From contig CADAJV010000024.1 of the NCBI GenBank assembly GCA_902788275.1, positions 1 through 45,284 on the forward strand: 45,284 nucleotides of DNA, read 5' to 3'. Numbering within the stretch: the stretch's first letter is position 1; the number at the start of each line of letters is the position of its first letter. This DNA comes from an uncultured Bacteroidales bacterium. Lineage in GTDB: Bacteria; Bacteroidota; Bacteroidia; Bacteroidales; Bacteroidaceae. The translations under genes and the position numbers were made by a program. A model generated the notes under the pieces. That model searched no databases. It saw only the letters and a list, made by a program, of their open reading frames with translations, and had not been told where the DNA came from. Shown here piece by piece: positions 6,698-14,712 of the stretch.

Positions 6698-8914
6698 TTG
6701 AAAATACCACTCTTATATAAGGAACTGCGAGCACTGCAAGGGCCTACCTTTGAGGGCAGAGGCTACCGCGAGCTGAAGCTGTGCATCAAGCGCATGGTGG
6801 AGGAGGGCCGTCTGCACACCGCCGACAAGGAGGCCGATGTTGAGCAGGCAATGGAAACGGCTATCATAGTGAGCCGCGAGATTGGCATGAGCCCCGAGGG
6901 CATCAGGGCATGCCTGATATCTCCCTTCGTGACCGACAGCAGCCAGCTGCCGCTGATAGGCAAGACAATGGGCGACAGCGTAGCGACCATCCTGGAGGGG
7001 ATTATCAACATACAGCAGCTATACAAGAAGAACACCAGCATCAAGACAGAGAACTTCCGCAACCTGCTGGTGTCGTTTGCCAAGGACATGAGGGTTATAC
7101 TCATCATGATTGCCAGCTGCACCAATACGATGCGCAAGATGAGCGCCTTATGCTCTGACGACAAGGACAAGAGCCGCCTCGCCGACCTGCCCAGCTATTC
7201 TGCCGACTATATGGAGCAGATAGCCGTGGAGGCCTCGTTTCTCTATGCCCCGCTGGCACATAAGCTGGGACTGTATAAGATAAAGAGCGAGCTGGAGGAT
7301 ATCTCGCTCAAGATACTGGAGCACGATGCCTACTACCATATCAAAGAGAAGCTGAACACCACCAAGGCGGCCCGCGACAAATATATCGACAACTTCATCA
7401 AGCCCATTGAGGAGCAACTGACGCAGCAGGGACTGAAATTTCATATCAAGGGACGCACAAAGAGCATACACTCCATCTGGCAGAAGATGAAGAAGCAGAA
7501 ATGTGAGTTTGAGGGGGTGTATGACCTCTTTGCCATACGTATCATACTCGATTCGCCGCTGCAGAAGGAGAAGGCTCAGTGCTGGCAGGCCTACAGCATT
7601 ATTACCGACATGTATCAGCCTAACCCCAAGCGACTGCGCGACTGGCTGTCGATACCTAAGAGCAACGGCTACGAAAGCCTGCACATCACGGTGCTGGGAC
7701 CTGAGCAGAAATGGGTGGAGGTGCAGATACGCACCGAGCGCATGGACGACATTGCCGAGCACGGACTGGCAGCCCATTGGCGATATAAGGGCGTGAAGAC
7801 GGGAGAGCGAGGAATAGAGAACTGGCTCTCAAGCATACGCACTGCGCTGGAGGTGGGCGACAATATGCAGATGATGGATCAGTTTAAGACTGACCTGCAG
7901 ACCGATGAGGTGTATATCTTCACCCCCAAGGGCGACCTGCATAAACTGATTGCCGGAGCCACAGTGCTGGACTTTGCCTACAGCATCCACACCAACATAG
8001 GCGACCACTGCACCGGGGCTATCGTCAACGACAAAAACGCGTCGATGCGACAGAAGCTGGTGAGCGGCGACCAGGTGACCATCCTCACCTCTGCCAGTCA
8101 GACGCCAAAGGCAGCATGGCTGGACTATGTAGTGACGGGCAAGGCAAAATCAAAGATTCGTCAGTCGCTCAACGAGATACAGGCTAAGGCCACAGGCATA
8201 GCCAAGGAGATACTGGAGCGTAAATTCCGCAACCGCAAGATTGAGCTCAACGGCAACTACCTGAACACCGTGATAAAGAAGATGGGCTACAAAGACCCAG
8301 GCGAATTCTTCCGCAAGGTGGCCGAAGACCAGATTGACATCAACGACATCATTGAGCAGTATCAACTGGTGGTAAAGCGTGAGAACGGTGAGCTGGAGAA
8401 TACTGCCCCGGTGCATAAGGCTGACGAGTTTGTGCTGGGCAGCAGCGGCCACGAAGAGGGTGTGTCGGGCGAGGAGTTGGTGATTGACCGCAACATCAAG
8501 GGACTCGACTACACCCTGGCTAAGTGCTGCTCGCCGGTGTATGGAGACAAGATATTTGGGTTCGTGACCATCAACAACGGCATACGCATTCACCGCACCA
8601 ACTGCCCCAACGCCGCGGCACTGCGCGAGAAATATGGATACAGGATTGTCAAGGCACGCTGGGCCGGCGAGGGAGGCAAGGGCTCCTACCCCATCGCCCT
8701 CCACATAGTGGGCAACGACGACCTGGGAGTGGTGAACAATATCTCCTCCATTCTGAGCAAGGACGAAAAGGTGAACATACGCTCATTCAGTATTGACAGC
8801 CACGACGGACTCTTTGAGGGCACACTGACGATAATGATCAGCGACACACGCCAGCTGGACAACATCATCAAGAAGCTCCGCACCGTGAAGGGAGTGAAGA
8901 ACGTGAGCCGCTGA
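6698..8914 (+). CDS. relA: RelA/SpoT-family (p)ppGpp synthetase, hydrolase site degenerate
   Basis: 738 residues with all RelA/SpoT regions in order. A degenerate HD domain occupies about 1-190. The synthetase follows at about 225-360 (GRTKSIHSIWQKM, YDLFAIRIILD, PKSNGYESLHITV, VEVQIRTERMDDIAEHGLAA). The TGS domain is near 400-460, a Cys/His region (LAKCCSPVYGDKIFGF) near 605, and an ACT domain ends at 738. The HD motif of SpoT hydrolases is absent: the region reads SREIGMSPEGIRACLI, and ASCTNTMRKM replaces the usual ADRxHNMR. The synthetase loop is RLRDW, close to the RxKD class. I infer a mainly synthetic enzyme of the stringent response. The start is TTG 6698; the next in-frame ATG would remove about 32 conserved residues. 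Confidence 0.9.
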   Translation: MKIPLLYKELRALQGPTFEGRGYRELKLCIKRMVEEGRLHTADKEADVEQAMETAIIVSREIGMSPEGIRACLISPFVTDSSQLPLIGKTMGDSVATILEGIINIQQLYKKNTSIKTENFRNLLVSFAKDMRVILIMIASCTNTMRKMSALCSDDKDKSRLADLPSYSADYMEQIAVEASFLYAPLAHKLGLYKIKSELEDISLKILEHDAYYHIKEKLNTTKAARDKYIDNFIKPIEEQLTQQGLKFHIKGRTKSIHSIWQKMKKQKCEFEGVYDLFAIRIILDSPLQKEKAQCWQAYSIITDMYQPNPKRLRDWLSIPKSNGYESLHITVLGPEQKWVEVQIRTERMDDIAEHGLAAHWRYKGVKTGERGIENWLSSIRTALEVGDNMQMMDQFKTDLQTDEVYIFTPKGDLHKLIAGATVLDFAYSIHTNIGDHCTGAIVNDKNASMRQKLVSGDQVTILTSASQTPKAAWLDYVVTGKAKSKIRQSLNEIQAKATGIAKEILERKFRNRKIELNGNYLNTVIKKMGYKDPGEFFRKVAEDQIDINDIIEQYQLVVKRENGELENTAPVHKADEFVLGSSGHEEGVSGEELVIDRNIKGLDYTLAKCCSPVYGDKIFGFVTINNGIRIHRTNCPNAAALREKYGYRIVKARWAGEGGKGSYPIALHIVGNDDLGVVNNISSILSKDEKVNIRSFSIDSHDGLFEGTLTIMISDTRQLDNIIKKLRTVKGVKNVSR

Positions 8915-8969
8915 ACATGGTGAACCGTTGGTTATTTGAATTTTAGCCAGGTCCGGCAACTATAGACCT

Positions 8970-9012
8970 TTGCCGCTGCGCTCTCGCGGCTCGTTTAAGC
9001 CAGCCCGCGCCG
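8970..9012 (-). repeat. Covarying hairpin element, truncated copy B
   Basis: The reverse strand carries GAGCC followed by GCGAGAGCGCAGCGGCAA (8992-8970), the 3' stem strand and tail of the family. The 5' stem strand is missing, so this is a 3' fragment. Confidence 0.5.
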
Positions 9013-9049
9013 AAAATTAGTACCATCCCCCCATCGGGGAACTATATAA

Positions 9050-9090
9050 TCATACGCCCCCGGTAGCATCCGGGGGCGTATGACTGTTTT
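9050..9090 (+). terminator. Terminator between relA and the convergent RluA gene
   Basis: TCATACGCCCCCGG (9050-9063) pairs perfectly with CCGGGGGCGTATGA (9070-9083), a 14-bp stem with a 6-nt loop, followed by CTGTTTT. Confidence 0.85.
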
Positions 9091-9157
9091 GCCGATAGCG
9101 TAACACAACGGCTATTTCATTGCCAAAGACTAAGTCATTAAGCTACCGGGCACCGAT

Positions 9158-10021
9158 TCACAAAACACTCAGGAACTCCTGTGGCACAGGGGTGTCAAAC
9201 TGCAGACGTTCACCCGTGACGGGGTGGATGAAGTGCAGCATGTAGGCGTGAAGGAATAGTCTGCTGACGAATGGACTGTCGGCCTCTGAGGGCCCATACT
9301 TGTTGTCGCCAAGTATGGAGGCTCCAAGTTCAGAGAAATGAACGCGAATCTGATTCTTGCGGCCTGTATCGAGGCGCGCTTCCACCAGCGAATTGGCCGA
9401 CCCCTGCTGCAAGACACGATAGTGGGTGATGGCCAGTTTGCCGCCGTTATCTACGGGGCTGCTGCATGTAAAGAACTGCTTGGTCTCGGTAAGCCAACTC
9501 CTGACAGTGCCCTCAGCCTGGGGCATCCTGCCGCGTACGACACACACATAGCGGCGGTCATAGACGAGGCCCTTCCAGTCTGCCTCAAACATCTGCTGCA
9601 CCTCACGACTCTTGGCAAAGACCATCAGTCCTGAGGTGTCACGGTCAAGACGGTGCACCAGATGAGCACGGCAACGCTGATGGCTGCGCTCAAGGTATTC
9701 GTCCAGCACGTCCTTGACACAGAAACTATGGTGCGAGGTGGCCATCGAAAGGATGCCTGAAGCCTTATTGACAACAAACAGGTGGCGGTCTTCATACACC
9801 AAACTCAGGAATGGACTGGAAAACTGTCTGCGCCCAGCGGCAGCAGGACCTATCTCCACCCTGTCGCCAAGACTTAGCTGGTGGTCATGGCGCGTCACGA
9901 CCTTACCGTTGACAAGAATGCGTCCATTGCCAAGGTATTGCTTTAGGCGACTGCGGCTCATGTCAGGATAGGCCTCTGGCAAGTATTGCAGAAGCTGTAT
10001 TGGCTTATCTACGTACTTCAT
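9158..10021 (-). CDS. RluA-family 23S rRNA/tRNA pseudouridine synthase
   Basis: 287 residues. Residues 1-60 hold an S4-like RNA-binding domain (SRSRLKQYLGNGRILVNGKV). The catalytic domain contains the family signature HRLDRDTSGLMVFAKS (about residues 122-137), with the aspartate in HRLDRDT as nucleophile. Later conserved blocks are ARLDTGRKNQIRVHF and LFLHAYMLHFIHPVTGE. It isomerises specific uridines in structured RNA; which site (RluC, RluD or another) cannot be settled from sequence alone. The length is normal. It is divergent from the PBP gene and convergent with relA. A minus-strand -7 element TATTTTTG (10045-10038) lies just upstream and would give a very short leader. Confidence 0.92.
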   Translation of the reverse strand: MKYVDKPIQLLQYLPEAYPDMSRSRLKQYLGNGRILVNGKVVTRHDHQLSLGDRVEIGPAAAGRRQFSSPFLSLVYEDRHLFVVNKASGILSMATSHHSFCVKDVLDEYLERSHQRCRAHLVHRLDRDTSGLMVFAKSREVQQMFEADWKGLVYDRRYVCVVRGRMPQAEGTVRSWLTETKQFFTCSSPVDNGGKLAITHYRVLQQGSANSLVEARLDTGRKNQIRVHFSELGASILGDNKYGPSEADSPFVSRLFLHAYMLHFIHPVTGERLQFDTPVPQEFLSVL

Positions 10022-10037
10022 AACTGTTAATTATGTG

Positions 10038-10045
10038 CAAAAATA
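10038..10045 (-). promoter_or_regulatory. Promoter -7 element for the RluA gene
   Basis: Read on the minus strand, TATTTTTG fits TAnnTTTG and lies 16 nt before the start codon. The -33 element is weak. Confidence 0.4.
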
Positions 10046-10098
10046 ATAGTTTTTGCGCAAACAAGCACTTAAAAAACAGGTATAACAGAAAAAATCAT

Positions 10099-10106
10099 TA
10101 TCTTTG
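10099..10106 (+). promoter_or_regulatory. Promoter -7 element for the PBP1A-kdsB-MORN unit
   Basis: TATCTTTG is a perfect TAnnTTTG match, 62 nt before ATG 10169. A weaker CAACTTTG lies at 10140-10147. Confidence 0.55.
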
Positions 10107-10168
10107 CATTTAAAATACATGCGCGCATAATCGTAACCACAACTTTGCACTGCATAATTTACCTGCAA

Positions 10169-12490
10169 ATGAGAAGAAAGATAACACATATACTCTGGGG
10201 ACTTACCGGCACCTTCATAGTCTGCGTGACTCTGTTTTTCGTGGCTATATGGAACGGCTGGATTGGCTATGTGCCACCTATTGAGGAACTGGAGAACCCC
10301 ATAAACCGCTATGCATCGCAGATTCTGTCAGACGATGGCGAACTGCTGGGCACATGGTCGTATAGCGAGAATCGCATCTATGCCTCCTACGACGAAATAG
10401 CTCCCTGTGTTTTCAAGGCTCTCATTGCCACTGAGGACAAACGCTTTTACGAACACTCGGGTATTGACCTGCGCTCTCTGTTTAGAGCTATAGTAAAGCG
10501 CGGCATCATGCGTCAGTCGGCAGCGGGTGGCGGCAGCACTATAACCCAGCAGTTGGCCAAGCAGCTGTACTCCTCAGTGACACGTAACAGCACAGAGCGA
10601 GTAATGCAGAAAGCCATTGAGTGGGTGATTGCCCTTAAAATAGAGCACTACTATTCGAAGGATGAGATTATGACGCTATATCTCAACAACTTTGACTTTC
10701 TCCACCACGCAGTGGGCATCAAGAGTGCTGCAAAGATTTATTTTAACAAGGAAGCCAATGAGCTGACGGTGCCCGAGGCTGCCATGCTGGTAGGCATGTG
10801 TAAGAATCCTTCTTATTTCAACCCCATTCGTAATCCTCAGCGTGTGCTGGAGAGGCGCAACACCGTGCTCCAGCTAATGGCCGACGAGGGTTACATCAGC
10901 GACATTGAGGCCGGAGCCTACAAGGCTCAGGAACTGGGGCTGAACTTCCAGCGTGTGTCGCACGACAAGGGCATTGCCACATATTTCCGCGAATATCTAC
11001 GCCACATAATGATGGCTGAACAGCCTGAGCGAGACAAGTTTAACAGCGAGCTGGAGTACACCGACGCCAAATATGAGTGGGACAATAATCCGCTCTACGG
11101 ATGGTGCAACAAAAACTTCAAGAGCAACGGGGAGCCGTATAACATCTATACTGACGGCCTTAAGATACACACCACCATCGACAGCCGCATGCAGCGCTAT
11201 GCCGAACAGGCTGTAAGAGAACACGTGGGGGGCTATCTGCAACAAGTGTTTTACAAGGAGCAGCGTGGCTCGGCCAACTACCCCTACTCTGCCGGCACCA
11301 GTGCCAAGACCCGCAACAACCTGATACGGCAAGCAGTGAAACAGAGTGCCCTCTATCGCAACATGACAGCCAACGGAGCCAGCGAGGAAGAAATAGAACG
11401 AGCCCTGCACACCAAGGTGCCTATGACCGTGTTTACTTACCACGGCGTGGTTGACACGATGATGACACCGCTTGACTCCATTCTTTACCACAAGGCTTTC
11501 CTGCAGGCTGGATTTATGTCGATGGACCCCGTCAACGGATATGTCAAGGCATACGTCGGCGGTATCGACTACACCCATTTCCAGTACGACATGTGTTCAC
11601 AAAGCCACCGCCAGGTGGGATCCACTATTAAGCCTTACCTCTATGCCATGGCTATGGAGAACGGCATGACGCCCTGTGACATGGTGCTCAACATACAGCG
11701 CACATACGGCAACTGGACTCCGCGCAACGGCAGCAGTGCACGCTATGGGCAGCTGGTACCGCTGAAGTGGGGATTGGCACAGAGCAACAACTGGATTTCT
11801 GCATACCTTATTGACAAGTACGGACCATCGGCATTCGTGCAGATGCTCCATCACTTTGGCATAAAGCACAACATCGCCAACCCAAACATGACACTCTGCC
11901 TCGGCACTTGCGAGATTTCCGTCAAGGAAATGGTTAGTGCATACACCGCCTTCGCCAACAGCGGAATGAGGGTGATGCCGCTGATGGTTACCCGCATAGA
12001 GAACAGCAATGGCAAAGTAATCGACCGATTCCGCACCAACACCGACGAGGTGATAAGCAGTGAGAGCAGCTATCGCATGCTCGACATGATGAAGGCAGTA
12101 ATAGACCAAGGTACGGGCCGCAGGCTCAGGAGCAAATACGGACTTACGGCCCAGATAGCCGGCAAGACCGGTACCACCCAGCGCAACTCCGACGGATGGT
12201 TTATGGGAGTGGTGCCCAGGCTGGTCAGCGGTTGCTGGGTTGGCGGAGAAAATCCAAACATCCATTTCAACAGTATGGCCTACGGCCAGGGTGCCGCTAT
12301 GGCACTGCCGGTGTGGGCTCTGTTTATGAAGAAAGTGTATGCCGACCCTTCGCTGGGATACCTGCAGAACGAGACATTCAGCATTCCGCAGGATTTCGAC
12401 ATGTGTGGCTTCGGCCTCTTCCTCGACACCGACTCGGTTGACTACAACCTGGGCAGCGAAGACGAGATATTTGAGATAGAAGACTGGTAA
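10169..12490 (+). CDS. Class A penicillin-binding protein (PBP1A type)
   Basis: 773 residues; bifunctional peptidoglycan glycosyltransferase and transpeptidase, inner-membrane anchored and acting in the periplasm. An N-terminal helix (HILWGLTGTFIVCVTLFFVA) anchors it. The GT51 domain follows, with ATEDKRFYEHSGID (catalytic Glu-89) and GGSTITQQLAKQL. The transpeptidase has GSTIKP (nucleophile Ser-485) and KTGT (Lys-666). The open frame begins at a TTG (10145), but ATG 10169 is preferred since the peptide before it is not signal-like. kdsB starts 27 nt downstream, so envelope synthesis genes are grouped. No missing motif was seen. Confidence 0.94.
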   Translation: MRRKITHILWGLTGTFIVCVTLFFVAIWNGWIGYVPPIEELENPINRYASQILSDDGELLGTWSYSENRIYASYDEIAPCVFKALIATEDKRFYEHSGIDLRSLFRAIVKRGIMRQSAAGGGSTITQQLAKQLYSSVTRNSTERVMQKAIEWVIALKIEHYYSKDEIMTLYLNNFDFLHHAVGIKSAAKIYFNKEANELTVPEAAMLVGMCKNPSYFNPIRNPQRVLERRNTVLQLMADEGYISDIEAGAYKAQELGLNFQRVSHDKGIATYFREYLRHIMMAEQPERDKFNSELEYTDAKYEWDNNPLYGWCNKNFKSNGEPYNIYTDGLKIHTTIDSRMQRYAEQAVREHVGGYLQQVFYKEQRGSANYPYSAGTSAKTRNNLIRQAVKQSALYRNMTANGASEEEIERALHTKVPMTVFTYHGVVDTMMTPLDSILYHKAFLQAGFMSMDPVNGYVKAYVGGIDYTHFQYDMCSQSHRQVGSTIKPYLYAMAMENGMTPCDMVLNIQRTYGNWTPRNGSSARYGQLVPLKWGLAQSNNWISAYLIDKYGPSAFVQMLHHFGIKHNIANPNMTLCLGTCEISVKEMVSAYTAFANSGMRVMPLMVTRIENSNGKVIDRFRTNTDEVISSESSYRMLDMMKAVIDQGTGRRLRSKYGLTAQIAGKTGTTQRNSDGWFMGVVPRLVSGCWVGGENPNIHFNSMAYGQGAAMALPVWALFMKKVYADPSLGYLQNETFSIPQDFDMCGFGLFLDTDSVDYNLGSEDEIFEIEDW

Positions 12491-12517
12491 AAAGAAATTT
12501 ATATATAGACTCCATAC

Positions 12518-13279
12518 ATGAAATTTGCAGCAATAATACCCGCCCGCTACGCTTCTACACGATTTCCAGGCAAGCCTCTGGCCATGCTTGGCGGCAAGCC
12601 AATCATTCAGAGAGTGTTTGAGCGCGTAAGCAGCATTGTAAGCAACACCTACGTGGCCACCGATGACGAGCGAATCTACAGTACAGTGGAGCAGTTTGGG
12701 GGCCGCGCCATCATGACCCGCACCGACCACAAGAGCGGCACCGACCGCTGCTGGGAGGCTGTCAGCAAGCTGGGAGCAGACAACTTTGACGTGGTAATCA
12801 ATGTGCAGGGTGACGAGCCCTTCATCCTGCCCGAGCAAATAGAGGCCCTGCAGCAGTGCTTCAGCAATCCGCAGACAGAGATAGCCACTTTAGTCATGCC
12901 CTTTTCCGCCGATGCACCGATAGAAACACTGGAAAACCCCAACAGTCCCAAGGTTGTGGTGGGCAAGGAAATGCAGGCCCTCTATTTCAGCCGGTCAATA
13001 ATACCCTATCTACGCAGTGTGAATCGCAACGAGTGGCTGAAGAACCACACATATTACAAGCATATCGGCATATATGCCTACCGCACCGAGGTGCTACGCC
13101 ATATCACCACCCTGCCCCCTTCGGAGTTGGAAAAGGCCGAGTCGCTTGAGCAGCTACGATGGCTGGAAAACGGACTCCGCATACAGGTAGGCATCACTAA
13201 GCAGGAGACCATAGGTATCGACACTCCTCAGGACCTGGAAAAAGCCGCACAATTTCTCAAGACAAAACAAGAAAAATAA
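12518..13279 (+). CDS. kdsB: 3-deoxy-manno-octulosonate cytidylyltransferase
   Basis: 253 residues. It activates Kdo with CTP to CMP-Kdo for lipopolysaccharide inner-core synthesis in the cytosol. The nucleotide-binding start is IIPARYASTRFPGKPLAMLG (residues 5-24). VINVQGDEPFI (about 90-100) is the KdsB metal/substrate block, and GIDTPQDLEKA lies near the C-terminus. The length and motifs are complete. It follows PBP1A by 27 nt and precedes the MORN gene by 7 nt, so the three are probably co-transcribed. Confidence 0.96.
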   Translation: MKFAAIIPARYASTRFPGKPLAMLGGKPIIQRVFERVSSIVSNTYVATDDERIYSTVEQFGGRAIMTRTDHKSGTDRCWEAVSKLGADNFDVVINVQGDEPFILPEQIEALQQCFSNPQTEIATLVMPFSADAPIETLENPNSPKVVVGKEMQALYFSRSIIPYLRSVNRNEWLKNHTYYKHIGIYAYRTEVLRHITTLPPSELEKAESLEQLRWLENGLRIQVGITKQETIGIDTPQDLEKAAQFLKTKQEK

Positions 13280-13286
13280 TCTACGC

Positions 13287-14423
13287 ATGAAAAAGAATAG
13301 TATAATACGTGCTCTCCTGCTATTTGGAGCAGCCACACTCATCACTCCCGCCACCAATGCGCAGAAAATAAGCATCGGCACTTACACCTTTAAGAACGGT
13401 GACATCTACAACGGCCAGTTGGTAGGCGGCCGCCCAAATGGCAAGGGCAAGACCCAAATGGTCAACGGCGACACATACGAGGGCGGTTACCTCAAGGGCA
13501 AGCGCTACGGCCAAGGCACCTACACCTTTACCGATGGTGAGAAATATGTTGGCGAATGGCTGGAGGACCACCAGCACGGCAACGGCGTCTTCTACTATAA
13601 CAACAACAACCGCTATGACGGCCTATGGTATAAGGATGTGCAGCACGGCCACGGTGTGATGTACTACTACAACGGCGACGTTTACAACGGCGAATGGGTC
13701 AACGACAAGCGTCACGGCAAGGGAGTATATACCTACGCCAAGGGCGCCTACTACAACGGCGACTGGAAGGACGACCAGAAATCGGGTATCGGCACCTTTG
13801 TGTGGCCCGACAGCTCCAAATATGTGGGAGCATGGCTGGAAAATATGCGCAATGGCTACGGCACCTTTACCTATGCCGACGGCGACATATACAGCGGCGA
13901 CTGGAAGGACGACAACATGAACGGCAAGGGAGTCTATCGCTTCAGCAACGGTGATGAATACGACGGTCAGTACCGCGACGGCAAGCGAACAGGCACTGGC
14001 ATATATAAGTTTGCCAACGGTAATAAGTACAATGGCACTTTCCTCAACGGCGAGAAGAGCGGCACTGGCACATTTACCTGGAAGGAAGACGGCTCAAGCT
14101 ACATAGGCAGCTGGGCTAGCGACCGCCGCAACGGCAAGGGCAAGCTTACATATGGTAACGGCGATGTCTATGACGGCGTCTGGAAAGACGACGAAATGAA
14201 CGACACCGATGGAATACTCCGCAAGAAAGACGGCGAGAAATATCGCGGCGGATTCAAGAGTGGAGTGAAACACGGCAAATGTATAGAAGTAAACAAGGAC
14301 GGTCTCCGCTTTGAAGGCTCCTATAAGAACGGAGTCCGCGACGGTGCTTACATCGAACGCGACAAGACAGGCAAGATTGTCTCTAAAGGTAAATATGTGA
14401 ACGGAAAGAAAGTAGAGGAATAA
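13287..14423 (+). CDS. Exported MORN-repeat protein
   Basis: 378 residues. Residues 1-25 form a signal peptide (ALLLFGAATLITPATNAQ). The rest is built almost entirely of about 14 MORN repeats of about 23 residues, with core GDxYxGxWxxxxxxGxGxYxxxNG. The first is GDIYNGQLVGGRPNGKGK and the last GLRFEGSYKNGVRDGAYI. MORN repeats form elongated beta-hairpin ladders that bind lipids or proteins. The specific partner is unknown. It lies 7 nt after kdsB and probably works in the periplasm or outer envelope. The last two or three repeats are the most diverged. Confidence 0.88.
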   Translation: MKKNSIIRALLLFGAATLITPATNAQKISIGTYTFKNGDIYNGQLVGGRPNGKGKTQMVNGDTYEGGYLKGKRYGQGTYTFTDGEKYVGEWLEDHQHGNGVFYYNNNNRYDGLWYKDVQHGHGVMYYYNGDVYNGEWVNDKRHGKGVYTYAKGAYYNGDWKDDQKSGIGTFVWPDSSKYVGAWLENMRNGYGTFTYADGDIYSGDWKDDNMNGKGVYRFSNGDEYDGQYRDGKRTGTGIYKFANGNKYNGTFLNGEKSGTGTFTWKEDGSSYIGSWASDRRNGKGKLTYGNGDVYDGVWKDDEMNDTDGILRKKDGEKYRGGFKSGVKHGKCIEVNKDGLRFEGSYKNGVRDGAYIERDKTGKIVSKGKYVNGKKVEE

Positions 14424-14456
14424 ATCTATCGTAGAGTCATCTATAACCACTAACCT

Positions 14457-14622
14457 ATAACCATTCATCCATCCTCTATCTAGAAGTTAAGAAGTTAAGT
14501 AGTTAAGAAGTTAAGCCATTAGTCAGGACTATCGTCCTCATAACCATTCATCCATCCTCTATCTAGAAGTTAAGAAGTTAAGTAGTTAAGAAGTTAAGCC
14601 ATTAGTCAGGACTATCGTCCTC
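14457..14622 (+). repeat. Perfect tandem duplication, 83 bp x 2
   Basis: Copy 1 (14457-14539) and copy 2 (14540-14622) are identical by eye. Both start ATAACCATTCATCC and end ATCGTCCTC. Each contains AAGTTAAG words in 8-nt steps. They lie in the 289-nt gap between the MORN gene and glgB. Confidence 0.85.
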
Positions 14623-14712
14623 TATCTCCTTCTCACTCCCTCTCACTCCCTCTATAACCTATAGCCACTAACCTATAACCATTCTATTCTCAATTAATCA
14701 TAGATTTCTCCC

